From assembly GCA_023247055.1 (NCBI GenBank), contig JAHFHF010000020.1:1-42053 (forward strand): DNA of 42,053 nucleotides. The letters run 5' to 3'. Origin of the DNA: Candidatus Omnitrophota bacterium. GTDB taxonomy: Bacteria > Omnitrophota > Omnitrophia > Omnitrophales > Aquincolibacteriaceae. The notes under the pieces were generated by a model. It was not told the DNA's origin. It did not search any database and saw only the letters and a list, made by a program, of their open reading frames with translations. Positions 8,778-14,724 of this stretch are shown piece by piece. Position 1 is the stretch's first letter. Each line of letters starts with the position of its first letter. The translations under genes were made by a program, and so were the position numbers.

Positions 8778-9394
8778 AAAATTGGGCCGGGTTCTATTTT
8801 CAAAAAATCAGTCAAATGGGCCTGCGGCGGGCCCTGCGCCAGACATGGGGGTATGCGCGCGGCACGCTGCTCAGCCTGCATTTTAAGAAGCCCGCGTTTA
8901 TTCTCGCATGGGGCAAGGTCCGCATTTGGCAGGAACATGGAACGATTGAGGCTGCGGACTTGGTGCGTTTTTATCCGGACGTGCGTTTAAGCTGCGTCGG
9001 CGCTCCGGACAAAACGGCCCGGCTCCAGATTGGCAAGAGCAGTTCGATTGGCGACCGGACGGAGATCCACGCGGGCGCCGAAGTGCGAATCGGAGAGCGG
9101 GTCATGATTTCCTGGGACTGCGTCATCATGGACCGCGAATACCATGTGAGCGGCGCTGCGCCGGAAAAGATGAAGCCCGTAGTTATTGAAAACGACGTTT
9201 TGATCGGCTGCCATTCCATTATTCTCAAAGGTGTCCACATTGGAGAACATGCCGTGGTCGGGGCGGGATCGGTCGTGACCAAAGATGTTGCGCCGTACTC
9301 GGTGGTGGCTGGTAATCCGGCGCATTGTCTCAAGGGGAACGATGCTTTTGTCCCGGAGCCGATGATCCACAAATCGACTAGGATCGTAAAATAA
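8774..9394 (+). CDS. acyltransferase, left-handed beta-helix hexapeptide type
   Basis: A 206-residue protein of the maltose/galactoside O-acetyltransferase (LbH) fold. The second half shows hexapeptide repeats (IGKSSSIGDRTEIHAGAEV, IGERVMISWDCVIMD, VIENDVLIGCHSIILKGVHI, GEHAVVGAGSVVTKDV) and ends in the usual YSVVAGNPAHCLKG. An active-site histidine is expected in this family; the REYHVSG region is a candidate. It would O-acetylate a sugar of the repeat unit. The start overlaps the previous stop (ATGA). It is the last gene of the operon; several hairpins follow. Substrate is not predictable. Confidence 0.85.
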   Translation: MKNWAGFYFQKISQMGLRRALRQTWGYARGTLLSLHFKKPAFILAWGKVRIWQEHGTIEAADLVRFYPDVRLSCVGAPDKTARLQIGKSSSIGDRTEIHAGAEVRIGERVMISWDCVIMDREYHVSGAAPEKMKPVVIENDVLIGCHSIILKGVHIGEHAVVGAGSVVTKDVAPYSVVAGNPAHCLKGNDAFVPEPMIHKSTRIVK

Positions 9395-9400
9395 CAAAAC

Positions 9401-9416
9401 CCGCTAAAGAAAGCGG
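9401..9416. terminator. weak stem-loop just after the polysaccharide operon
   Basis: A 5-bp perfect stem (CCGCT / AGCGG) with a 6-base loop starts 6 bases after the operon's stop codon. There is no U-tract on the + strand, but read on the - strand the stem is followed by GTTTTGTT. It may therefore terminate antisense transcription better than the operon. Confidence 0.3.
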
Positions 9417-9501
9417 CGTATTAGAGTGCCATCGTACGATATTTTCAATTATCCCGATTATTAGAGTTGGTTCATATAGAGGACAGGTGATAAATAGAGT
9501 T

Positions 9502-9532
9502 GATGCCGGGAGCATATTCGCGTCCCGGCATC
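9502..9532. terminator. strong stem-loop downstream of the polysaccharide operon
   Basis: A perfect 10-bp inverted repeat, GATGCCGGGA (9502-9511) and TCCCGGCATC (9523-9532), with an 11-base loop. It is G+C-rich and followed by a pyrimidine-rich but not U-only stretch. It could end the polysaccharide transcript or be an mRNA-stabilising hairpin. A further perfect 10-bp stem lies at 9600-9609/9615-9624 (loop TTCAG). Confidence 0.4.
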
Positions 9533-9619
9533 AGGTCTTCTCGTTACTCTGCGTGAATAAGGGGAATTTGATTAAATCCGCAGTCAGATCTAATCAATAG
9601 AACCCAATCTTCAGGATTG

Positions 9620-9641
9620 GGTTCGTCGTAACAAATGGGGT
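9620..9641 (+). repeat. left copy of a 22-bp direct repeat shared with the tRNA-His 3' end
   Basis: This 22-base segment matches 14368-14389 at 20 of 22 positions (differences at the 8th and 15th base). The right copy runs into the encoded CCA end and discriminator of tRNA-His. The repeats bracket the A+T-rich island and look like an attL/attR pair, or copies of one repeat. No integrase gene is intact between them. Confidence 0.5.
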
Positions 9642-9672
9642 CCTTTATCTTACCCTCGACGATTCGCGCGAG

Positions 9673-10119
9673 GTGCGTACTTTTAAGTATTCGCAGGCCT
9701 TCTATAGCATCTACCAGCGTCGCCGCCAGCAGATTATTTTTGGAGACCGCCCAACAGCACTCAACGAAGTCGGGACTATCGATCAGAAGGTTTGGGAGAA
9801 GCACCAGACCTATCTTCAAAGACTGGAAAATTTCCCCCTTAAAAAAGCCGCATATTATCAAGACTTGCAGGAATCATCTGGAATAAGGAGCGTTCGAGGT
9901 CTTTCCGAGATAACGGGTGAAGATTGGTCTCATATCGCCCGTGTTCTTAAGACGCTGGATCTGCCCGAAGCCATCCAAAAGTTCCTTAATGAAAACCAGC
10001 AGCCGGAAATCGTCAAGCATTTCCATTTGCGTCGGCTGCTGGAGCTGGTACGGTTGCCGACGCTAGATGTTCAAATGCTAAGATTCCGTGAAATGATGGC
10101 GTCTGTAAGTCCTATATGA
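9673..10119 (+). CDS. ParB-like helix-turn-helix protein
   Basis: A 148-residue product from GTG 9673; the frame is open back to 9601, so a longer or truncated 5' end is possible. The N-terminal half is basic (SIYQRRRQQIIFG) and continues with a KVWEKHQTYLQRL helix. Residues from about 76 (SGIRSVRGLSEITGEDWSH, then VLKTLDLPEAIQKFL) match the HTH of ParB/Spo0J proteins, where a 'LAerlGkS' helix is followed by 'LLkLPeeiq'. There is no ParB N-terminal nuclease/CTPase domain, so partitioning is unlikely; stand-alone HTH proteins of this sort are seen near site-specific recombinase elements. It lies at the left edge of the island, just inside the direct repeat, so it may be a leftover of the element that mobilised it. 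No convincing ribosome binding site. Confidence 0.6.
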   Translation: MRTFKYSQAFYSIYQRRRQQIIFGDRPTALNEVGTIDQKVWEKHQTYLQRLENFPLKKAAYYQDLQESSGIRSVRGLSEITGEDWSHIARVLKTLDLPEAIQKFLNENQQPEIVKHFHLRRLLELVRLPTLDVQMLRFREMMASVSPI

Positions 10120-10343
10120 AAGCTAAAAACAGATGCTCACTATTTTTTCTTTGCGCCAAATGGTTTCAAAAGTTTTGTGGGTGTGTCTCCGCCTCCGCTC
10201 ATTGAGCATTTTATTGGTCTTTCGCTTCATCCCAGGAACGCTCCTCCTCTTCGCGAGACCCTTCTGTTGTAGAATCGTTTATGCAGGGGAAACGCAATGA
10301 GCTAGTCGCTAAATAAACACAAAACCTCCGCGGAAATTATTCC

Positions 10344-10372
10344 TTGACATTTCTTGTCCCGCAAATTAGATT
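10344..10372 (+). promoter_or_regulatory. sigma-70-type promoter ahead of the zinc-ribbon/hemP genes
   Basis: TTGACA (10344-10349, consensus -35) is followed by a 17-base spacer and TAGATT (10367-10372, 4 of 6 matches to the -10). It would start transcription near 10380, about 205 bases before the zinc-ribbon ORF, giving a long leader that includes the tandem repeats. Confidence 0.5.
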
Positions 10373-10384
10373 CCGTCTTAATTG

Positions 10385-10416
10385 GATTAAATCTTATTTA
10401 GATTAAGTCTTATTTA
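10385..10416 (+). repeat. 16-bp tandem repeat, two copies
   Basis: GATTAAATCTTATTTA (10385-10400) is followed directly by GATTAAGTCTTATTTA (10401-10416), one mismatch, and then by a partial third start (GATAATTT). It lies immediately after the putative transcription start, the position of a repressor-type operator array. Confidence 0.55.
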
Positions 10417-10584
10417 GATAATTTCTCAATCAGAGAAATCTGAGTAGCCCCTGCGAAGTAGGATGCGCATGGCGGCATGATCTGGGCTTTGGGGTCGGAT
10501 TCACGCGAGGGATTTGATTGCCTTCGCCGTCATTTTCATCAGCGCTTGCAGCTTTATTCAATCCGAAAACTTTTATGATGAGCT

Positions 10585-10740
10585 ATGAGTTGTTCTTTTT
10601 GCGGAAAACAGATGCAATGGTCGCACGCAAGCGAACGCCGGGCGGAGGAAATGGCGGTTTCAACGGTATGTTGGGAATGTAGAAAGTGCGGCAGAAGATG
10701 GCTAGAACAAGCCACTCAAAATGAGTCGATAAATTTATGA
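10585..10740 (+). CDS. 51-residue zinc-ribbon protein
   Basis: A small ORF with cysteines arranged as MSCSFCG near the N-terminus and VCWECRKCGRRW in the second half. The CxxC pairs fit a one-zinc ribbon/knuckle. Length 51 residues; ATG 10585, TGA 10738-10740. The upstream region has no clear ribosome binding site. It lies between the promoter at 10344 and hemP on the same strand, so it may share the transcript and act as a small regulator or metal sensor. That role is inference; the cysteine pattern is what is seen. On the opposite strand a longer frame spans this gene and hemP, but it shows no family features. Confidence 0.55.
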   Translation: MSCSFCGKQMQWSHASERRAEEMAVSTVCWECRKCGRRWLEQATQNESINL

Positions 10741-10772
10741 AATAAAAAAGTTCTAGTCTTGTATAGAATTTT

Positions 10773-10808
10773 AGCCAGGGACGGCCTCTCCCGCAAGTAC
10801 CCAGCCAA
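10773..10808 (+). promoter_or_regulatory. structured cis-element, copy 1 (upstream of hemP)
   Basis: Two conserved 12-mers, AGCCAGGGACGG (10773-10784) and GTACCCAGCCAA (10797-10808), separated by 12 variable bases. The same pair recurs at 11074-11116 with one substitution in each 12-mer. GGGAC can pair with GUACCC around a bulged A. It lies 53 bases before the hemP start, where a leader-RNA regulator would sit. Confidence 0.5.
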
Positions 10809-10861
10809 AAATCTACCATTACGTCAATATCAATAAAAATAAGCCGCAAGCAGGAAACATA

Positions 10862-11041
10862 ATGAATAAATTTTTCTCTTTCGGAAATCCTGATCCTCAG
10901 AAAAAACAAGAATCGGCCAAGAGAAAGATTTATCGTTCTGAGGATCTTTTTGGAAATGAACGTGAAATTGTGATTGAACATGGAGACGCCCAGTACCGGC
11001 TTCAGATCACAAAGGCGGGGAAGTTAATCTTGAACAAGTAG
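10862..11041 (+). CDS. hemP: hemin uptake protein HemP
   Basis: A 59-residue HemP-family protein (also called HmuP). The family core is plain: RKIYRSEDLFGNEREIVIEH, then YRLQITKAGKLILNK, matching the usual S-x-x-L-F-x-G-x-x-E-x-x-I-x-H ... Y-x-L-x-x-T-x-x-G-K-L-I-L-x-K. HemP proteins are found with heme and iron uptake genes; in rhizobial relatives they act as co-activators of heme-receptor transcription. AGGAAA precedes ATG 10862. The N-terminal 20 residues are a polar extension. The next gene encodes an outer-membrane protein, followed by flavin and cytochrome genes, so the cassette is probably iron- or heme-linked. Family assignment is confident; the mechanism here is inference. Confidence 0.88.
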   Translation: MNKFFSFGNPDPQKKQESAKRKIYRSEDLFGNEREIVIEHGDAQYRLQITKAGKLILNK

Positions 11042-11073
11042 TGCGAATGGAATAATCCGGCATCAGCAATAGC

Positions 11074-11116
11074 AGCCAGGGATGGATACCGGGGGCACTT
11101 AAAAGTACCTAGCCAA
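11074..11116 (+). promoter_or_regulatory. structured cis-element, copy 2 (upstream of the outer-membrane protein gene)
   Basis: AGCCAGGGATGG (11074-11085) and GTACCTAGCCAA (11105-11116) with 19 bases between them. Each 12-mer differs by one base from copy 1, and both changes preserve pairing: the C-G at the top of the stem becomes U-G, and the basal G-C becomes G-U. It ends 32 bases before the preferred start of the next gene, just ahead of its AAGGAG ribosome binding site. Confidence 0.5.
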
Positions 11117-11148
11117 CAATGATGAATTCGAAAAAAGGAGATTTGAAA

Positions 11149-12126
11149 ATGGAGAAGATAATTCGGAATCTTCGGCGCAGAGGATGGCTAGGCCTCTTAC
11201 GGGCGTCGATTTTTTGCATGTTAATGAGCGGAGTTGTTTTTTCTCAACCGGCCATGGCTGGGGAAAGCTTGTTCGGATACAATTACGTCACGGATACCAT
11301 GCCTAAAGGTAAATGGGAACTGGAGCAGTGGTACTGGGGGAAATATGGCAAAAAGCATGGCGATTATGCAAACTCTCTTTACCGGACCGAGATTGAATAC
11401 GGCGTGACAGATAATTATCAAATTTCGTTCTACACCAATGAACGGCACGTTTATTCGAACAAGACCGAAGACGATGGTTCGACAGGAGGAGAAGATCTTC
11501 CTGCGAATTTTTCGGGGGATAAACCATTTAACGGTCTCAGTTGGGAAGGCATTTCCATTGAAAATATTTATCGGATTCTGAGCCCTTATAAGCACCCGAT
11601 TGGCCTCGCTCTATATTTTGAGCCGTCGTTTGGCCCTAATGAAATCGAGCTTGAACCGAAACTTATTATCCAGAAAAACTTTATGGAAGACAGACTGGTT
11701 ACGGTAATGAATCTTTGGTATGAACTGGAATGGGAACGAGAAAAAGGCGGAGCCGCCATCGAGGATGAAGAAACCGGTGATGTCATTGGTTTTGAAAAAA
11801 CTCATTGGGGCAAAGAGTCTGTCTTTGAGGTGGATATGGGGGCGTCTTACCGGTTTGCGCGGAATTGGTCGGCTGGTTTAGAGGCGCGTATTCACAATGA
11901 AATCGCCAGTTTTAAGCCCAAAGATATTGAGCACACTGCATTTCTCTTTGGTCCCAATATTCATTATGCGAACAAACGCTTTTGGGTTACGGCGACAGTA
12001 CTGTTTCAACTCCCATTCGTTGCGACTTACAATGAAGAGCAGCAGCAGGCTACAAAAGGCGGCCGGGTTTACGGAGAAGAGCATGAGTCTGTGGAAGCCC
12101 GGGTGAAAACAGGATGGTTATTTTAA
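11149..12126 (+). CDS. outer-membrane beta-barrel protein of a heme/iron-linked cassette
   Basis: A 325-residue protein with an N-terminal signal peptide (basic MEKIIRNLRRRG, hydrophobic core, cleavage near QPAMAGES). The mature part is rich in alternating aromatic/polar strands, e.g. WELEQWYWGKYGKKHGDY, YGVTDNYQISFYTN, ALYFEPSFGP, VFEVDMGASYRFARNWSAGLEARIHNE, and ends in an aromatic residue (TGWLF), the classic outer-membrane insertion signal. About 12-14 strands seem possible. It has no TonB box or plug domain, so it is not a TonB-dependent receptor. ATG 11149 is chosen because AAGGAG lies 8 bases upstream; in-frame ATGs at 11119 and 11122 lack that. It follows hemP and precedes the FMN-binding gene by 1 base. 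Function unproven. Confidence 0.75.
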   Translation: MEKIIRNLRRRGWLGLLRASIFCMLMSGVVFSQPAMAGESLFGYNYVTDTMPKGKWELEQWYWGKYGKKHGDYANSLYRTEIEYGVTDNYQISFYTNERHVYSNKTEDDGSTGGEDLPANFSGDKPFNGLSWEGISIENIYRILSPYKHPIGLALYFEPSFGPNEIELEPKLIIQKNFMEDRLVTVMNLWYELEWEREKGGAAIEDEETGDVIGFEKTHWGKESVFEVDMGASYRFARNWSAGLEARIHNEIASFKPKDIEHTAFLFGPNIHYANKRFWVTATVLFQLPFVATYNEEQQQATKGGRVYGEEHESVEARVKTGWLF

Positions 12127-12127
12127 A

Positions 12128-12670
12128 GTGAAGAATCTAAGAAAACAAAACTGGATTTACTGGCTCACGGTTCCCGGCATTCTTGCCAGCAGTTCGCCCG
12201 GCTGGGCCACTGTTTATTTGACCGTGGAACAGGCCCAGCACGCTATTTTTCCGGGAGAGAAATTTACTCCGATCCCACTGACTCTTATCGATCAAGAACG
12301 CGCGGCCATTAAAAAGAAATCTGGTGTTCCTGCAAGAGTCAAGGAACAACGGATTTGGCGCACAAGTTCGGGAGAGTATTTTATTGTCGATGAAGTGCTG
12401 GGGAAGCATGAGTTTATCACTTATGCAATCGGCATTAATCCTGATGGCGGTGTTAGGCAGATTGAAATAATGGATTATCGGGAAACTTACGGATATGAAA
12501 TTCGCGATGAGAAATGGCGCAAGCAGTTTGTGGGAAAGACAAGCGCTGCGGAATTTAAACTCGATAAAGATATCAAAAACATCGGCGGCGCCACGCTCTC
12601 CTGTCGCCATATCACAGACGGCGTCAAGCGCGTCCTAGTCATGTATGAAATGTTCCTTCGGAATAAGTGA
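12128..12670 (+). CDS. FMN-binding domain protein (ApbE-type flavinylation substrate)
   Basis: A 180-residue extracytoplasmic protein starting at GTG 12128, one base after the previous stop. A signal sequence (YWLTVPGILASSSPGWA) leads into a FMN_bind-like domain. Key blocks are YRETYGYEIRDEKWRKQFVGK and NIGGATLSCRHITDGVKRV. The latter corresponds to the SGATxT/S flavinylation loop of NqrC/RnfG proteins, with S158 in the position that would receive FMN through a phosphoester bond. The first residue of the motif is Gly instead of the usual Ser. An ApbE gene, the enzyme that performs this attachment, overlaps its end by 26 bases, which strongly supports the assignment. Likely carries electrons outside the cytoplasmic membrane. 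Confidence 0.85.
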   Translation: MKNLRKQNWIYWLTVPGILASSSPGWATVYLTVEQAQHAIFPGEKFTPIPLTLIDQERAAIKKKSGVPARVKEQRIWRTSSGEYFIVDEVLGKHEFITYAIGINPDGGVRQIEIMDYRETYGYEIRDEKWRKQFVGKTSAAEFKLDKDIKNIGGATLSCRHITDGVKRVLVMYEMFLRNK

Positions 12671-13505
12671 AATTCGGCGTGCCCGGCCCTTGCTCGGAAC
12701 CTTTGTGGAAATCTGTGCCGGAGGACGTACAGAGGAACATCTAAATTGGGCAATCCATCGGGCCTTTAAAGCCGTTGAACGTGTCCATCATTTGATGAGT
12801 TTTCATAATGAAACGAGTGATGTCTCAAGAATCAATCGGTTAGCGTTTAAAGAACCTGTTTCGATTCATCCTTCCACGTATGAGGTTCTGAAAACAGCAC
12901 AAGAAATCTTTGCCAAGACCAATGGGTTATTTGATTGCACCATTGCGCCTCTCCTTGTTCGCTGGAAGTATTTGCCCAGGTTTTCGCGAAACAATCCCAG
13001 CGGAAATTTCCTGGATGTTCAGCTTCTTCCTCAGCATCAAGTGAAATTCAAAAAATCTGTAATGATTGATTTGGGGGGAATTGCCAAAGGATTTGCTGTG
13101 GATCAGGCCGTGAAAGAACTCAGAAAACAAGGGGTTTCTTACGGTTCGGTCAATGCTGGCGGCGACTTAAGAATTTTTGGAAATAGAAAACAGTCTATTT
13201 ATGTTCGGGATATCCAGAATCCGGGAAAGATTCTTCGGCTCGGGTTTGCGCGGCAGATTGCTTTTGCGACTTCGGCGCATTATTTCTCGCAAAAACAATG
13301 GAGAGGGAAACAAGTTTCCGCTATTGTTAACCCTAAAGATCATTCTCCTTGTCTGACTCCCGAAAGTATTTCCGTCTTTGCGCCTTCCTGTATGATTGCC
13401 GATGCCCTGACTAAAGCAGTCATGCTTGAAGGAAATCCCGAAGCCGCATTTTTAAAAAAGTTTTCTGCCCGAGCTATTCTCCTCAAAGATCCCTCAAGGA
13501 ATTGA
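12645..13505 (+). CDS. apbE: FAD:protein FMN transferase (ApbE)
   Basis: A 286-residue ApbE-family protein that transfers FMN from FAD to Thr/Ser of a target such as the adjacent FMN-binding protein. Signatures: RRARPLLGTFVEI near the N-terminus, MSFHNETSDVSRIN (51-64), IDLGGIAKGFAVD (141-153) with the flavin/Mg site, VNAGGDLRIFG (169-179), FATSAHYFS and a DALTKAVML metal-binding aspartate (253). Oddity: with this start the product has no signal peptide or lipobox, although ApbE is usually a periplasmic lipoprotein. The mature domain begins about ten residues after the initiator and the gene overlaps the previous one by 26 bases, so export is unclear. Confidence 0.92.
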   Translation: MKCSFGISEIRRARPLLGTFVEICAGGRTEEHLNWAIHRAFKAVERVHHLMSFHNETSDVSRINRLAFKEPVSIHPSTYEVLKTAQEIFAKTNGLFDCTIAPLLVRWKYLPRFSRNNPSGNFLDVQLLPQHQVKFKKSVMIDLGGIAKGFAVDQAVKELRKQGVSYGSVNAGGDLRIFGNRKQSIYVRDIQNPGKILRLGFARQIAFATSAHYFSQKQWRGKQVSAIVNPKDHSPCLTPESISVFAPSCMIADALTKAVMLEGNPEAAFLKKFSARAILLKDPSRN

Positions 13506-13508
13506 ATC

Positions 13509-13994
13509 ATGCGCCCAAACGGAATGAAACTTTCCCGAAGGCACCGGACCTGGTTTTATACGAGCTTCATCCTTGTCTTTGTTTCCGGATTAGCGGGGCT
13601 GATTTTTCACTATGGGTTCCCAAAAGGGGAAGATCAAGTTCATCCCCTTGAACCTTGGGCTTTAAAGGTTCACGGCGCGGCAGCCATGCTCGTATTAATT
13701 ATTTTGGGAACTTTAATTCCAGCGCATATTAAAAAAGGATGGAAAGCGGGCCTCAATCGTCGCAATGGGGTTATTTTAATCAGTGTGAATTTGATTTTAA
13801 TCATCACGGGTTATTTGCTTTATTATGCTGGCGGGGAAACATTTCGATTCATTTCTAGTTGGATTCATATCGTGATAGGACTGCTGCTGCCGGGATTTAT
13901 TATTTGGCATGTGCGAGAGGGTAGGCGAGAGCGGAAAAAACTCCGACACAAACAACATAGGATTCAAGACAATTCACATTCTTCCCAAAAATGA
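13509..13994 (+). CDS. four-helix membrane protein, cytochrome b-like
   Basis: A 161-residue protein with four predicted membrane helices (about 15-34, 55-73, 87-106, 114-134) and a basic, His-rich cytoplasmic tail. Histidines sit at both ends of helix 2 (H55, H73) and of helix 4 (H120, H134). With the two helices parallel, this gives two stacked pairs, the pattern of di-heme b-type cytochromes and DUF4405-like proteins. It lies 3 bases after apbE and ends the cassette, so it could feed electrons from the quinone pool to the flavoprotein outside. Heme binding is inferred from histidine placement only; no close family is named with certainty. Confidence 0.7.
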   Translation: MRPNGMKLSRRHRTWFYTSFILVFVSGLAGLIFHYGFPKGEDQVHPLEPWALKVHGAAAMLVLIILGTLIPAHIKKGWKAGLNRRNGVILISVNLILIITGYLLYYAGGETFRFISSWIHIVIGLLLPGFIIWHVREGRRERKKLRHKQHRIQDNSHSSQK

Positions 13995-14164
13995 AGCGCA
14001 GGTCGTACTCCTTTTTTGAAACATTTCCCAATACTATAACAATGAGAAAAAAATAAGGTGCCGAAATGAAGAAAAATTTTTAGGAAGTACAGGTTTGAAA
14101 TAAGAATCATCCGCCTGGGAAATACCCCGACCTAGACCTTAATCCCACCAATCCGTTCAATCAA

Positions 14165-14257
14165 ATGAATGACGATGATAGTCTGAAAGACTTTATCCGG
14201 GCTTTGTCTGAGCTGCTGGCAACGAATTTGAGGGAGAGAAAAAGCGGGGATAGCTGA
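14165..14257 (+). pseudogene. possible remnant of a small hydrophilic protein
   Basis: A 30-codon ORF from ATG 14165 to TGA 14255-14257. The frame is open back to 14099 and the upstream residues (GKYPDLDLNPTNPFNQ) read like real protein, followed by an acidic helix (DDDSLKDFIRALSELLATNL). No start codon lies in the upstream part, so it looks like a decayed gene. No family recognised. Confidence 0.3.
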
Positions 14258-14291
14258 TCTGCGGTTCTAGGCCATGGTGACGAGTGTTCCT

Positions 14292-14380
14292 GTTACCCTC
14301 AACGAACCGTGTTTTTGATACGCACTCTATAGCAGTGCGTATCAAAAACGTGGAGTTTTACTCCTTCGGTTCGTTGTAAC
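14292..14380. repeat. compound palindrome at the island/tRNA-His boundary
   Basis: A perfect 16-bp stem, GTTTTTGATACGCACT (14311-14326) and its complement (14334-14349), with a 7-base loop. It sits inside an outer inverted repeat AACGAACC (14301-14308) / GGTTCGTT (14368-14375) and an outermost GTTAC (14292-14296) / GTAAC (14376-14380). A separate GGAGT-TTT-ACTCC hairpin (14352-14364) sits in the right arm. It is directly downstream of tRNA-His on the - strand, so it could aid termination, but its nested symmetry looks more like a small mobile or recombination element. Confidence 0.6.
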
Positions 14381-14389
14381 ATATGGGGT
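14368..14389 (+). repeat. right copy of the 22-bp direct repeat, overlapping the tRNA-His 3' end
   Basis: Matches 9620-9641 at 20 of 22 positions. Bases 14384-14389 are the encoded CCA, the discriminator and the last two acceptor-stem bases of tRNA-His, so the repeat straddles the tRNA 3' end, where tyrosine-recombinase elements commonly integrate. It overlaps the right arm of the compound palindrome. Confidence 0.5.
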
Positions 14390-14462
14390 GGCCAACGGGA
14401 ATTGAACCCGCAACCCCAAGATCCACAATCTTGTGCTCTAACCAAGTTGAGCTATGGCCACC
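14384..14462 (-). tRNA. tRNA-His (anticodon GTG)
   Basis: On the - strand the cloverleaf is complete. It has an extra 5' G at 14462, acceptor GTGGCCA/TGGCCAC, D arm GCTC...GAGC, anticodon stem CAAGA/TCTTG with loop TTGTGGA (anticodon GTG), T arm GCGGG-TTCAATT-CCCGT, discriminator C (14387) and an encoded CCA (14386-14384). The additional G at position -1 is diagnostic for tRNA-His. Confidence 0.95.
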
Positions 14463-14657
14463 ATAATTCTGGAAGGATAAAGGCTGAAAGGAGCTTCATT
14501 ATACCCAAAATGCCGGGGATGTATAGCCCAAGTTCAACCGGCAAAGCGACTTAAGGAAGGCCTGGGTTTCGAGGTTTGTAAGATTTTCCTACCTAATTTC
14601 GCAAAAAAAAACTATCATAAGACCCGCATTAAGGCAGCGATTTTTTTGCCGATAACT

Positions 14658-14672
14658 CATTACAGTGTAATG
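14658..14672. promoter_or_regulatory. palindromic operator-like site upstream of the D,D-carboxypeptidase gene
   Basis: CATTACA (14658-14664) and TGTAATG (14666-14672) form a perfect 7-bp inverted repeat around one central base, 52 bases before the gene start. The size and symmetry fit a dimeric repressor site. The rest of 14463-14724 is A+T-rich and holds no gene. Confidence 0.35.
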
Positions 14673-14724
14673 GTTTTATTCGTTTATAGAGCCCCGTGAG
14701 CCGTCTTAATCAAGCGAGGATAGA

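Larger units (their letters stand above)
10120..10584. other. intergenic stretch with a promoter and short tandem repeats
   Basis: No gene that I can support. The frame of the ParB-like gene remains open after its TGA for another 50 codons, to TAG 10270-10272, but the translation resembles nothing I recognise. Contents that can be named are a sigma-70-like promoter (10344-10372), an imperfect 16-bp tandem repeat (10385-10416) and a roughly 200-base leader before the zinc-ribbon ORF. Confidence 0.5.
13995..14383. other. non-coding stretch between the island genes and tRNA-His
   Basis: 389 bases with no gene I can support firmly. It holds a possible 30-residue ORF (14165-14257) and, at its right end, a compound palindrome (14292-14380) that borders tRNA-His. 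Confidence 0.5.

Noticed and set aside
9544..9861. 105-codon open frame on the - strand
   Set aside because: Overlaps the ParB-like gene and the direct repeat on the other strand; no ribosome binding site or recognisable motif.
10120..10272. Fifty-codon in-frame extension after the TGA of the ParB-like gene
   Set aside because: The translation is Pro/Leu-rich and resembles no protein I know; a readthrough or pseudogene claim is not supported.
10583..10981. 132-codon open frame on the - strand
   Set aside because: It lies opposite the zinc-ribbon ORF and hemP. HemP has a clear family pattern on the + strand, while this frame shows no family features.
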